Shown here: positions 1 through 6,487 of the stretch, piece by piece
Position numbering within the stretch: position 1 is the first letter of the stretch
Layout of the letters: each line of letters starts with the position of its first letter
Assembly: GCA_944381625.1 (NCBI GenBank)
Contig: CALWLW010000012.1
Span: forward strand, 1-64,000
DNA length: 64,000 bases
Direction: 5' to 3'
Origin: an uncultured Lachnoclostridium sp.
GTDB lineage: Bacteria > Bacillota > Clostridia > Lachnospirales > Lachnospiraceae
The notes under the pieces: generated by a model
The model's input: only the letters and a program-made list of their open reading frames with translations
Database searches by the model: none
What the model was told of the DNA's origin: nothing
Translations under genes and position numbers: made by a program

Positions 1-95
1 GAGCCCTGTGCAATACAGGATTCAATCCTCATCAGTTGCGTAGCCACAATTTTGTCTAACTTTTTGGGGTCAGATCATTGACGAGAGCAGGACGG

Positions 96-179
96 CTATT
101 TCTTATGCGTATAAGTCAGAATGGCGACTATCAACAGAGCAACGCTCACGATCAAGTTCAATTCTTCATATGTACTCAT
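96..179 (-). CDS. Putative holin-like type I toxin (27 aa), copy 1
   Basis: This tiny gene encodes a 27-residue peptide beginning MSTYEELNLI, then a hydrophobic stretch rich in V, A, L and I, then a basic THKK tail. That is the layout of the putative holin-like toxin family (Hol_Tox type), short membrane peptides found as toxins of type I toxin-antitoxin loci in Firmicutes. A strong ribosome site (GGAAGGCGG, in the plus-strand interval 184-196) lies just before the ATG. Its leader shares an identical 26-bp block with copy 2 (235-260 and 548-573). No antisense promoter is visible for this copy; by analogy with copy 2 it would lie left of base 1. Family assignment is by pattern recognition; toxicity is inferred. 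Confidence 0.72.
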   Translation of the reverse strand: MSTYEELNLIVSVALLIVAILTYTHKK

Positions 180-234
180 AATAATCACCGCCTTCCGTAA
201 GGTCTCGGAATGGGTGAGAGCACGTCCCCCAGCT

Positions 235-260
235 CCCTGGGTAAATATATTATATTGTCA
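235..260 (-). repeat. 26-bp repeat, leader/promoter block of toxin copy 1
   Basis: This block is identical to bases 548-573. Read on the minus strand it contains a TATAAT box, so it is probably the -10 region and transcript start of the toxin mRNA. No good -35 box is evident. Confidence 0.6.
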
Positions 261-281
261 TTTCTGTCGTGCGATTTGCGG

Positions 282-310
282 TTGAAAATTACCTGTCAAT
301 GACATATAAT
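282..310 (+). promoter_or_regulatory. Antisense promoter of toxin copy 2
   Basis: TTGAAA at 282-287, a 17-base spacer and a perfect TATAAT at 305-310 form a strong sigma-A-type promoter pointing right, towards the 3' end of the minus-strand toxin gene at 405-491. In type I systems of the Fst kind the antitoxin RNA is driven by such a convergent promoter. Confidence 0.7.
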
Positions 311-316
311 ATACTT

Positions 317-413
317 AACAAGAGGGCTGTTGGTCAGCGTACACCTGACCGCCGGCAAATAAGAGTTACAAAAAGTAGCGCCTTACTTTACCAGAGCGAG
401 GGCGCTACTTTTT
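317..413 (+). ncRNA. Predicted antitoxin RNA (~95 nt) of toxin copy 2
   Basis: The transcript is inferred from the promoter at 282-310 and the perfect hairpin at 370-413. It would run opposite to the toxin mRNA and overlap the last codons and terminator of the toxin gene. This is the convergent arrangement known from Fst/par type I toxin-antitoxin loci. Only the promoter and terminator are seen; the RNA itself is inferred. Confidence 0.5.
370..413. terminator. Bidirectional terminator shared by toxin 2 and its antisense RNA
   Basis: Two perfectly complementary 13-base arms (370-382 and 401-413) flank an 18-base loop, with A5 on one side and T5 on the other. It can therefore terminate transcription from either direction. 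The toxin stop codon (405-407) lies inside the stem. Confidence 0.75.
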
Positions 414-491
414 GCGTGTGAAATGAATAACAAGAGTTATCACAGCGCAAAGCATAATTACAAACTGAAATAAATCGGAGTATGTAACCAT
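405..491 (-). CDS. Putative holin-like type I toxin (28 aa), copy 2
   Basis: This gene encodes a 28-residue peptide starting MVTYSDLFQFVIML, with one hydrophobic segment and a RKK tail, matching the holin-like toxin family. The MVTYSDLFQF start resembles the third copy at 39,690 (MYVTYQDLIQIG). Its stop codon sits inside a perfect bidirectional terminator and a strong promoter faces it from 282-310, so it has the parts of a type I toxin-antitoxin locus. Its leader holds the same 26-bp block as copy 1. The peptide is too short for most gene finders. Membrane action and toxicity are inferred from the family. Confidence 0.75.
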   Translation of the reverse strand: MVTYSDLFQFVIMLCAVITLVIHFTRKK

Positions 492-850
492 AAGCACCAG
501 CCCCCTTTCGCACAGCGTCCGGCGGCTGACATAACGCCCCAACGGCCCCCTGGGTAAATATATTATATTGTCAGCAGATTGTAAATTCTAATGGAATCCC
601 ACCTGTAAATAATATCATAAAGTCTAATAAGATACGAGTCCCTTTCGGTGTTTGTAGCTGTTCACACGCGTTTTCGCGTCCTTTGTTCAAAGTCCATGAG
701 AACCAGAAAATCTCTCTGTTTCTAAGCCTCCAGAGTTGTGGTAAAATGAAGATAATGAATCGGAATTAACCGAGCAAAGCGAGGGATGCTTCTTGAGCTT
801 TTGCTCAAGAAGATGATAGTCTCAATAACTCGGAATCTACGGAGGGCGGC
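492..850. other. Intergenic region with repeat block, promoter and leader hairpin
   Basis: No gene is visible here. The region holds the second 26-bp toxin-leader repeat (548-573), a rightward extended -10 box (TGGTAAAAT, 739-747) and a perfect 10-bp hairpin with a T4 loop at 789-812. The likely transcript starts near 754 and leads into the gene at 851. The hairpin has no T-run and is more likely a leader structure than a terminator. Confidence 0.5.
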
Positions 851-1195
851 ATGATTTTATATAGACCTGTTGGCACAAAGGAATTAAATCTAATCAAGGA
901 AAGCAGTTACCGGGCGTTTCCTCCCAAACTGCCGGAACAGCCTGTTTTTTATCCTGTTCTGAATGAGCAATACGCCATAGAAATTGCCGCCAAATGGAAT
1001 GTGAAATATAATGATGACCACAAAGGTTATGTGACAAAGTTTGAAGTGGACGACAGCTATGGTACACAATTTGAAGTCCATTGTGTTGGGGACAGCTATC
1101 ATGAAGAATTGTGGGTCCCGGCGGATGAACTGGAGGAATTCAACAGGCATATTATTGGGGAAATAAAAGTTATACGTGAATTTTCGGACGACTAA
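851..1195 (+). CDS. Uncharacterised protein, family often labelled ADP-ribosylation/crystallin J1
   Basis: This 114-residue protein starts MILYRPVGTKELNLI and contains FPPKLPEQPVFYPVLNEQYA. It matches a small family that databases often label ADP-ribosylation/crystallin J1. It is far too short for an ADP-ribosylglycohydrolase (about 300 residues) and shows no Asp-rich metal motif, so the label should not be read as a function. GGAGGGCGGC directly before the ATG fixes the start. It is the first gene of the rightward array and the most likely to be served by the extended -10 promoter at 739-747. Family recognition is fair; function is unknown, and an immunity role is only suggested by the neighbours. 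Confidence 0.6.
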   Translation: MILYRPVGTKELNLIKESSYRAFPPKLPEQPVFYPVLNEQYAIEIAAKWNVKYNDDHKGYVTKFEVDDSYGTQFEVHCVGDSYHEELWVPADELEEFNRHIIGEIKVIREFSDD

Positions 1196-1321
1196 GTTTC
1201 AGTGACAGGAGCGGCAAATATATGAGACGCTTTCCGCTGAATTATTAAAAAACATACGGCTTGCGGTGCTGTACGCCATCAATAAATGGTGAAAGGAAAA
1301 ATCAGCCATGGAGGATTACAA

Positions 1322-1825
1322 GTGGATAAGATAAAAAAATTTTTATCAGCACCAGAGGAAAATAAAGATGAATTTTGGGAAAGTGATGCTTTGATCTGGG
1401 TTGACTGGAGGGATTTTGACGAATCTATTATTCGATATTTCAATGAAAAACTTCCGGATGAAGACAAAGTTTTGTTTGAATGCGTAAAAATAGAGAAAGC
1501 GCGCGGCGTTGATATTCTCCTGAAAAAGAACGGCGTTAGTACAGCGATTCCCTATGCGGACGATTGTACAGACAGAGATACGACGTTGAAAAGTATTCAA
1601 GAATACATATCTCCAAAGTATCAAATTCGTTGGTATATGGATTCGCTTGGAGGCGATACTCTTGCATTTTGTATTGAGCTTACTTCCCAATGGGAGCAGT
1701 TAGAGCAAGAATTTGGTGCGGAAAAAGTTACCTACTATTTTGCGCCAATCCAGATGGACAGTGTTATGTTTGAAATGAGTATGGATGAAGTATTCGATCT
1801 GTTAGAACAAAGAGGAGAAGTGTAA
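1322..1825 (+). CDS. Hypothetical protein (167 aa), possible immunity protein
   Basis: The predicted protein begins MDKIKKFLSAPEEN and is acidic, mixed alpha/beta, without signal peptide or membrane segment. The start chosen is GTG at 1322, because GGAGG at 1310-1314 stands seven bases before it; the longer in-frame start at 1286 has no ribosome site. I do not recognise the family. Size, solubility, low GC and position among SUFU, SUKH and DUF2185 genes fit an orphan immunity protein against a polymorphic toxin, but no motif proves it. Confidence 0.55.
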   Translation: MDKIKKFLSAPEENKDEFWESDALIWVDWRDFDESIIRYFNEKLPDEDKVLFECVKIEKARGVDILLKKNGVSTAIPYADDCTDRDTTLKSIQEYISPKYQIRWYMDSLGGDTLAFCIELTSQWEQLEQEFGAEKVTYYFAPIQMDSVMFEMSMDEVFDLLEQRGEV

Positions 1826-1873
1826 TATGTCAGGGTTAAATTTGTTGAGAAGGGAATAGTCAATTTCATTTGA

Positions 1874-2194
1874 AGCAATATTGATATTACAAATTTACTT
1901 CATTTTACACGGGAGCATCATATTTCTTTTTATTATTCTTTGATCTATCTGTGTACACAATCCCTGAATTCTATCGATGAATTTTTGCTGGAAATTGAAG
2001 GCAACAGGGTATTTAAGGCTGAACGGCGAGTTCCCTGTTTCACAGATCTGAAAAAAGGGTCCACAAGCTTCCACATGGTATCCCTTCCCTGCGAAAACGG
2101 TCTCGTGGAATTTGCGGTGAGAGCAAGGGAAGAAAGCGCACGTAATCCGTTGTCGGTAAGCGCGCTGGAGGGAATGATAGCGGCACTGGCGTAA
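1874..2194 (+). pseudogene. Fragment of a chloramphenicol acetyltransferase-like (CatB-like/CAT) gene
   Basis: An open frame without a proper start follows a stop at 1871-1873. It encodes NIDITNLLHFTREHHISFYY, then IYLCTQSLNSIDEFLLEIEG and CFTDLKKGSTSFHMVS. This matches the N-terminal half of trimeric chloramphenicol-acetyltransferase-fold proteins, where a short beta strand leads into an INVTNL-type helix and FTDL/FH segments follow. The first ~40 residues and the whole C-terminal half with the catalytic HHSVCDG-type histidine are missing, so it cannot be active. It is best read as a decayed cassette left between the genes at 1322 and 2222. The family call rests on pattern recognition. Confidence 0.6.
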
Positions 2195-2221
2195 GAAACC
2201 GGGAAATCGGAGGGATGAATC

Positions 2222-2671
2222 ATGAAGATCAGGAGATACCAGGAATCGGATTGCAGAGAACTGACGGAGCTGTTTTATAATACCGTTCACATTGTCAATG
2301 CGAAAGATTATACAAAAGAGCAGTTGGATGTGTGGGCGACCGGGCAGACGGATTTGGAAAGATGGAATCAGTCCTTTCAAGCGCATTATAGTATCGTGGC
2401 TGTTGAGAATGGAGTTATTTTAGGATTTGGAGATATAGATAAAACCGGTTATCTTGACCGCCTGTTTGTCCATGCAGAACATCAAAGAAAGGGAATCGCA
2501 ACGGCTATTTGTGACCAACTGGAACAGGCCGTTCCGGGAAAGATTACAACACATGCTTCCATTACTGCAAAACCGTTTTTTGAAAAAAGAGGATATAAAG
2601 TCATAAAAAAACAGGAAGTAGAAAGACAGGGGATTTTTCTCACGAACTTTGTGATGGAAAAGGAGAAATAG
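2222..2671 (+). CDS. GNAT family N-acetyltransferase
   Basis: This 149-residue GNAT-fold protein would transfer an acetyl group from acetyl-CoA to an amine on an unknown substrate. The acetyl-CoA pyrophosphate-binding motif A is visible as HQRKGIA near residues 89-95, preceded by the strand YLDRLFVH. The C-terminal FFEKRGYKV segment is the typical motif B. GGAGGG stands eight bases before the ATG. It follows the CAT-like remnant by 27 bases and belongs to the one-gene-per-spacer array. Acetyltransferases of this type are common in mobile cassette regions, where they may modify antibiotics or toxins, but the substrate cannot be inferred. Confidence 0.88.
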   Translation: MKIRRYQESDCRELTELFYNTVHIVNAKDYTKEQLDVWATGQTDLERWNQSFQAHYSIVAVENGVILGFGDIDKTGYLDRLFVHAEHQRKGIATAICDQLEQAVPGKITTHASITAKPFFEKRGYKVIKKQEVERQGIFLTNFVMEKEK

Positions 2672-2741
2672 TCAAATTCTCATGTTTCAAGAAACAGAAC
2701 GTGTCAACAAATCATCAGGAATGATGAAGGGGGAACGGTTT

Positions 2742-3104
2742 ATGGAGTATTTTTGCAATTATCAGGATATGCCGCCGGAGCAGAGGAAATCCGCCCTGCA
2801 TGCGCTGGAATCCATCGGATTTTATCCTGCATGCGGTGATAAAATGCCGCAGTTCTATTTTGCCTTTCGGGAACAGGAACTGATCGGATATATGTTCCTC
2901 CTTGGAGACAGTAAAAGGTTCCGTGCCTTTCCATGGCTGGCCATTGATAACCTGGACGAACTGCCATGGAATATTGCGGAGCCATTATCGGCCATCGCGA
3001 TCAAAACGTGGGAAAACGAAGGCGGCAGTATTGAAAATGACGACGGCAGTATTACGGAAAAGCACCTGATTGCTCAGACTTACAGGGAACGTTTGAAACG
3101 TTAA
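2742..3104 (+). CDS. Hypothetical protein (120 aa)
   Basis: The protein starts MEYFCNYQDMPPEQRKSALH and contains FYFAFREQELIGYMFLLGDS and a long C-terminal helix. The ATG at 2742 is preferred because AAGGGGGA lies seven to eight bases upstream; earlier in-frame starts at 2682 and 2721 have no ribosome site. The GYMFLLGDSKRFRAFPWLAID stretch recalls a GNAT-like beta-beta unit, but no acetyl-CoA loop is visible and the protein is short. I do not recognise the family. It is soluble, acidic and fits the surrounding set of small accessory genes. Confidence 0.6.
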   Translation: MEYFCNYQDMPPEQRKSALHALESIGFYPACGDKMPQFYFAFREQELIGYMFLLGDSKRFRAFPWLAIDNLDELPWNIAEPLSAIAIKTWENEGGSIENDDGSITEKHLIAQTYRERLKR

Positions 3105-3405
3105 AATGGCATTGGAGAGATTGGAGGAGTTGGGGGAATTTCGGTCCTCCTTTACACAAGAGTTGTTTATGATGAAGAACAAGGCTGTTAGCAGAATCAG
3201 AAATAAAATCGTGTTTATTCTTTTTATGGTTTTTTTAATATTGTTTTTATTTGGGTAGTGGTATCTATTAGTCGAAGAGCGCGGGATATTGCCGTAAATG
3301 CGGTGAAAAAATCTGCTTTGATGATGAAGTGAATAAGAAATGATTTTTGTCCAGAGTAGAGCTTCATAAATTGATAAATCAGAATTTGGTAAGGAGATTA
3401 AAAAG
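3105..3405 (+). other. Intergenic stretch with a broken small membrane protein
   Basis: About 300 bases without an intact annotated gene. A 29-codon frame (3169-3258) encodes MMKNKAVSRIRNKIVFILFM followed by more hydrophobic residues. A neighbouring frame continues as VVSISRRARDIAVNAVKK to a stop near 3331, so a single frameshift seems to have split a membrane peptide of about 55 residues. Nothing else is recognisable. Confidence 0.35.
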
Positions 3406-3720
3406 ATGTTTTACGTTCTATTTGACATGTGTATGGCTGTAATCACATTTATAATTGGCATCTTGTTTTATAAATCTAATGGAAAAGGAGCAAACTTTTT
3501 ATCGGGTTATAATATGAGATCTACGGAAGAACGTAAAAAATACGATGAGATTCAGATGTGCAAAGACTATGGAAAAAGAATGATGTATATGGCAATTCCT
3601 TTTTTACTTGGAGCAGTAATAGATATCCGCTTTGTTGGAATTGGATGTTTGATTGCTTGGGGATTATGGTTGATTCTTTTTGTTGTATTGATTATTGAAC
3701 GGCATAAAAGAGAAGGATAA
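3406..3720 (+). CDS. DUF3784-like small membrane protein
   Basis: This 104-residue protein has an N-terminal hydrophobic helix (about residues 3-22), a conserved-looking GKGANFLSGYNMRSTEERKKYD linker, and two further hydrophobic segments (about 50-65 and 70-95). The helix - SGYN - EERKKYDE - CKDYGK - two-helix layout is that of the DUF3784 family of small Firmicutes membrane proteins, whose function is unknown. AAGGAG precedes the ATG at good distance. The stop codon runs directly into a copy of the intergenic repeat (3721-3760). The family call is moderately secure; function is unknown. Confidence 0.7.
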   Translation: MFYVLFDMCMAVITFIIGILFYKSNGKGANFLSGYNMRSTEERKKYDEIQMCKDYGKRMMYMAIPFLLGAVIDIRFVGIGCLIAWGLWLILFVVLIIERHKREG

Positions 3721-3760
3721 CTTCCAATTTATTGGAAAGTGAAACAGAGTAAAAATTAAG
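3721..3760 (+). repeat. Cassette-boundary repeat, copy A (degenerate)
   Basis: CTTCCAATTTATTGG then AAAGTGAAACAGAG follows the stop codon of the preceding gene. It aligns with the copies at 5990-6030, 6294-6330 and 8467-8504. The shared pattern is CTTCCAGTTTATC, GGGGAAC, AAACA, GGCGG, AAATCGG. Confidence 0.45.
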
Positions 3761-3779
3761 AATACGAAGGAGGGTAACC

Positions 3780-4442
3780 ATGACAAAGGAAGAATTTTTA
3801 ACTCGTTTGAAAGAAGATGAAGAGTATTCGCCGGGCTGGCAGGCCATCGACGACGCTTTTGAAAAACTTTATCCAGGGCAGAACCCGGATCATTTTGGAA
3901 CGGTTATGACGTCAAGGGCCATATTCGGCGGCGACGAATATTTAGACGGCTTTTCCATATACAATTCTCCCAAAGGCTATAAGCACCTGGTTACTTATGG
4001 CATGACGGTGCTTTATGGTGACGAGGATGCTTTTGGCGGCGAATGGAACGGCTGGGGTTACGAGATGACTATAAAACTAAAAGAAAAAGACTCCGAGAGT
4101 TGTATGTGGGCAATCGATATGATGTCTAACCTGGCAAGATATACATATAAAACGGAGCGTTTCTTCGAGACCAATCAGTATGTTAAGGGCAGTGGGACTT
4201 CCCTGCATATTGGAACGGATTCTTTGATAACAGCGCTTTTGCTGGTAAATGATACGGAAGCGGAACCGCAGACGTCCGTGTATGGAAAGACAGAATTTAT
4301 CCAGCTTGTCGGGATAACCGAAGCGGAGCTTGGCGCAATTATGGAAGATAAAAATAATATTCCCGAGTTAATCGAAAGGATGAAGGCGGACGGAAATGTG
4401 GATCTGGTCACAGATATGAAAAGAAGCAAGTCCTATTTTTAA
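3780..4442 (+). CDS. Suppressor-of-fused (SUFU) domain immunity-type protein
   Basis: This 220-residue protein contains YGMTVLYGDEDAFGGEWNGW and GYEMTIKLKEK, followed by WAIDMMSNLARYTYKTERFF, the arrangement typical of bacterial SUFU-domain proteins. The C-terminal VGITEAELGAIMEDKNN also fits. In bacteria SUFU proteins are known mainly as immunity proteins encoded beside polymorphic (contact-dependent) toxins, where they bind and neutralise the toxin domain in the cytoplasm. No toxin gene lies next to it, so it would be an orphan immunity gene. GAAGGAGGG precedes the ATG. Domain call is strong; which toxin it blocks is unknown. Confidence 0.85.
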   Translation: MTKEEFLTRLKEDEEYSPGWQAIDDAFEKLYPGQNPDHFGTVMTSRAIFGGDEYLDGFSIYNSPKGYKHLVTYGMTVLYGDEDAFGGEWNGWGYEMTIKLKEKDSESCMWAIDMMSNLARYTYKTERFFETNQYVKGSGTSLHIGTDSLITALLLVNDTEAEPQTSVYGKTEFIQLVGITEAELGAIMEDKNNIPELIERMKADGNVDLVTDMKRSKSYF

Positions 4443-4470
4443 CTTTTTACAATGTGACTTTCCTTCTGCT

Positions 4471-4496
4471 GGGAATGAAACATGGTGAATTATTGG
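4471..4496 (+). repeat. Cassette-boundary repeat, copy B (degenerate)
   Basis: GGGAATGAAACATGGTGAAT then TATTGG keeps the spacing of the other copies (GGGAA, AAACA, GG, AAT, GG) but has diverged. It lies about 30 bases after the SUFU stop codon. Confidence 0.3.
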
Positions 4497-4515
4497 GAAC
4501 TGTGGAGATATCACA

Positions 4516-4887
4516 ATGCAGGAATATGCACTTAAATTAGATTATTACGGCCTGCTTAATCTGCATAAGGCGCTGTTAGAGGCAAAGTTTCATACAAAGC
4601 CAGAAAATGAACTGGTTTCGGGAAGTCCTTTTATAGCGGACATATACATTCAAGTGAGAGATCTGCTGATCGAGAGCGACAAAGGAAATCAATGGAAAGA
4701 CTGGTTTCAGTTAAGGAACAGGCCCGACCGCAAAAAGCAAGCCGTTATTTTGATGAAAAACTGTAACCGCTGGAGTAACGCGGCGCCCGGTGAAAAAAGA
4801 GAAATTGCCGGTAACTATTTGGCGCCGTTTATTTTCAGTGATGAGGAATTAGAGAGTGTCATATCTGAAGTGGACGGCCATTTATGA
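4516..4887 (+). CDS. Hypothetical protein (123 aa), possible immunity protein
   Basis: The protein starts MQEYALKLDYYGLLNLHKAL and is mostly helical by appearance, with no membrane segment. It contains DIYIQVRDLLIESDKGNQWK and a charged middle. I do not recognise the family. GTGGAG precedes the ATG. Its location between the SUFU gene and a small membrane protein, its size and its lack of enzymatic motifs fit the immunity-gene setting. Its end overlaps by four bases a downstream open frame whose first 41 codons lack a ribosome site and are probably not used. Confidence 0.55.
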   Translation: MQEYALKLDYYGLLNLHKALLEAKFHTKPENELVSGSPFIADIYIQVRDLLIESDKGNQWKDWFQLRNRPDRKKQAVILMKNCNRWSNAAPGEKREIAGNYLAPFIFSDEELESVISEVDGHL

Positions 4888-5006
4888 GACATAAAAGAAA
4901 CCTGTATTTTAACAGGGGGATTCTTTTCCTGACTGGACGGTTCAAGACAGCAAACACGGCTGGTACGGTTTTGTATACAACGGGCAAGAACATGGAGGAA
5001 ATGATT

Positions 5007-5231
5007 ATGAAAAGATGCATGAAAGGCGGTTTCTTAGTATTAAGCGGCGTTATTGGTATTGTAGGTGTGATAATAGCAGCAATGCAAAATCTGTCAACTG
5101 AGTGGGTAACGCCGCCCGGAAGAATGATAACAAGCGTTCTGGAAAATGGAATAGTGGTTCCTGCGGTTTTATTTCTTGCTCTCTTCGTCTGGGGGTTATA
5201 TATCCTTCTGACGGAAGACAAAAATCCATAA
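5007..5231 (+). CDS. Small two-helix membrane protein (74 aa)
   Basis: Starting at ATG 5007 (GGAGG at 4994-4998, eight bases upstream) the protein has a hydrophobic helix at about residues 9-27 (LVLSGVIGIVGVIIAAM), a polar loop containing TEWVTPPG, and a second helix at about 45-68. The frame is open back to 4884 but that part has no ribosome site. In another frame, 4920-5020 encodes a protein-like stretch (HGWYGFVYNGQEHGG) that may be the tail of an older, deleted gene. Family not recognised. Confidence 0.55.
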   Translation: MKRCMKGGFLVLSGVIGIVGVIIAAMQNLSTEWVTPPGRMITSVLENGIVVPAVLFLALFVWGLYILLTEDKNP

Positions 5232-5504
5232 TTGATGGTTCTGAATGGGTCAGAATAATGAATGACTATGGACATGTCGATAATGATACCCCATCACTTG
5301 CCATGTCTATCCATAAAAAATACAGAGGATCAGGTATTGGAACTTCATTATTGAAACGACTATTATCAGTGGAAAGATCAGCTGGTTATTCAAAAATTTC
5401 TTTATCTGTTCAGAAGTAATTATGCTGTAAAAATGTATAAGAAAGTTGGATTTACTGTTGTTGATAAAGATTGTGAAGAATATATTATGGCTATAAATTT
5501 GTAA
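5230..5504 (+). pseudogene. Truncated and frameshifted GNAT acetyltransferase
   Basis: The frame encodes NDYGHVDNDTPSLAMSIHKK, then YRGSGIGTSLLKRLLSVERS (motif A, with the acetyl-CoA loop RGSGIG) and ISLSVQK followed by a stop. In a shifted frame the protein continues immediately as NYAVKMYKKVGFTVVDKDCE to a stop at 5502-5504. A deletion of about two bases near 5417 has broken the gene, and the N-terminal third is missing. It is therefore a remnant of a GNAT gene. It lies directly before the intact gene at 5539. Confidence 0.75.
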
Positions 5505-5538
5505 CATTAAATTGAGATTTGAAAGGAAAATTGTGACT

Positions 5539-5982
5539 ATGATAGCGTTGAGCACATTCAAAAAAATATTGGAAGAAAATAAAGAACGCCTCCCATTACT
5601 GACACTCGATGAATTTTTCAATGGGAATACAGCGGAGGACTCCATTGCCCCAAACCAATGGGAATTTGGACGTCCGACGCTTTCTGAAATATGGGATATG
5701 CTGCGAAAAATTGAGTTAATGCCTGACATAGCGTGGGTGCGCGTTGCTCTGCACAATGATACAGAAATCGTAGAAAACAATGGGACAGAAGAATTAGTTC
5801 TTGCAGGAGATTCCATCGTGATTTGCACAACCATTTTGCCTGCGGAATTAGAAAAATTAGTAAATTGTGAATGGCTATGCTCTGATGGCGTAATTGCAAC
5901 AGGGGCATCTGGATTAAAGATTTATTCGTGCATACCACCAATTCCAGAAAACTTCGATTGTTTGGAAATCGTGTGGGACTAA
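5539..5982 (+). CDS. Hypothetical protein (147 aa)
   Basis: The protein starts MIALSTFKKILEENKERLPL and includes WVRVALHNDTEIVENNGTEE and SIVICTTILPAELEKLVNCE. It looks soluble and acidic. AAAGGA lies upstream; GTG at 5533 or ATG at 5539 could start it, and the ATG was chosen. I do not recognise the family. Its 3' end runs straight into the best-preserved copy of the intergenic repeat (5990-6030), supporting its reading as one cassette of the array. Confidence 0.55.
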   Translation: MIALSTFKKILEENKERLPLLTLDEFFNGNTAEDSIAPNQWEFGRPTLSEIWDMLRKIELMPDIAWVRVALHNDTEIVENNGTEELVLAGDSIVICTTILPAELEKLVNCEWLCSDGVIATGASGLKIYSCIPPIPENFDCLEIVWD

Positions 5983-5989
5983 TCTGCAA

Positions 5990-6030
5990 CTTCCAGTTTA
6001 TTGGGGAACTTAAACAAGGCGGCAAATCGG
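5990..6030 (+). repeat. Cassette-boundary repeat, copy C (best preserved)
   Basis: CTTCCAGTTTATTGGGGAAC then TTAAACAAGGCGGCAAATCGG lies seven bases after the stop codon of the upstream gene. It is the clearest example of the motif shared with 3721, 6294, 8467, 11913 and 12670. Confidence 0.55.
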
Positions 6031-6048
6031 TGATTGGAGGGATAGTAT

Positions 6049-6285
6049 ATGGTCGAAAAATTATCAAGGGAAGAACTTGTTGAATTAGTCCAATCCATCA
6101 TTTCTTTACATGATAGAAATGAACATGAATTGACAGAGATGGAACACCATGAATTAGTGTTGAAGTTTAAAAAAGGCATTAACCATCCTGGCGGAACGGA
6201 TTTAATATACTATCCGGAATTAGTCGGTCTGCCTTCGGAGCCAACAGTGGATGAAATTGTGGATTTAGCCATAAGCGGAGAATAG
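6049..6285 (+). CDS. Colicin E-type DNase immunity protein homologue (78 aa)
   Basis: This small acidic protein carries LSREELVELVQSII in helix I, a central ELVLKFKKGI segment and HPGGTDLIYYPE near residues 45-56. In Im2/Im7/Im9 immunity proteins of E. coli the corresponding helix III motif is HPDGSDLIYYP, whose two tyrosines and acidic residues contact the colicin DNase. Length (Im9 is 86 residues) and order of elements agree. It should bind and block a nuclease-toxin domain of the HNH colicin class. No toxin gene is adjacent, so it is an orphan. GGAGGG precedes the ATG. The family call is strong; the target is unknown. Confidence 0.85.
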   Translation: MVEKLSREELVELVQSIISLHDRNEHELTEMEHHELVLKFKKGINHPGGTDLIYYPELVGLPSEPTVDEIVDLAISGE

Positions 6286-6293
6286 TATCGTAA

Positions 6294-6330
6294 CTTCTCT
6301 TTTATCAAGGAATTAAAAAGAGCAAAATCA
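6294..6330 (+). repeat. Cassette-boundary repeat, copy D (degenerate)
   Basis: CTTCTCTTTTATCAAGGAAT then TAAAAAGAGCAAAATCA begins nine bases after the stop of the immunity gene and aligns with copy C over its whole length. The remaining spacer to 6487 contains no recognisable gene. Confidence 0.4.
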
Positions 6331-6487
6331 TAATTCTGGCAGAAATTTGTGTTGAAGAGATGGGGAGCTATTCATAATGTATGGAAGCTTATCTTGATAA
6401 AGGAACAGAATACGGTTGGTATATTTGATTTGATTACAGTTCATTGATGAACTAAAATAACTTGAACGTATAATGGAGGGCTTTAAA

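Noticed and set aside
851..1195. ADP-ribosylglycohydrolase function for the first array gene
   Set aside because: The protein is 114 residues long and lacks the metal-binding motifs of that enzyme; only the family label suggests it.
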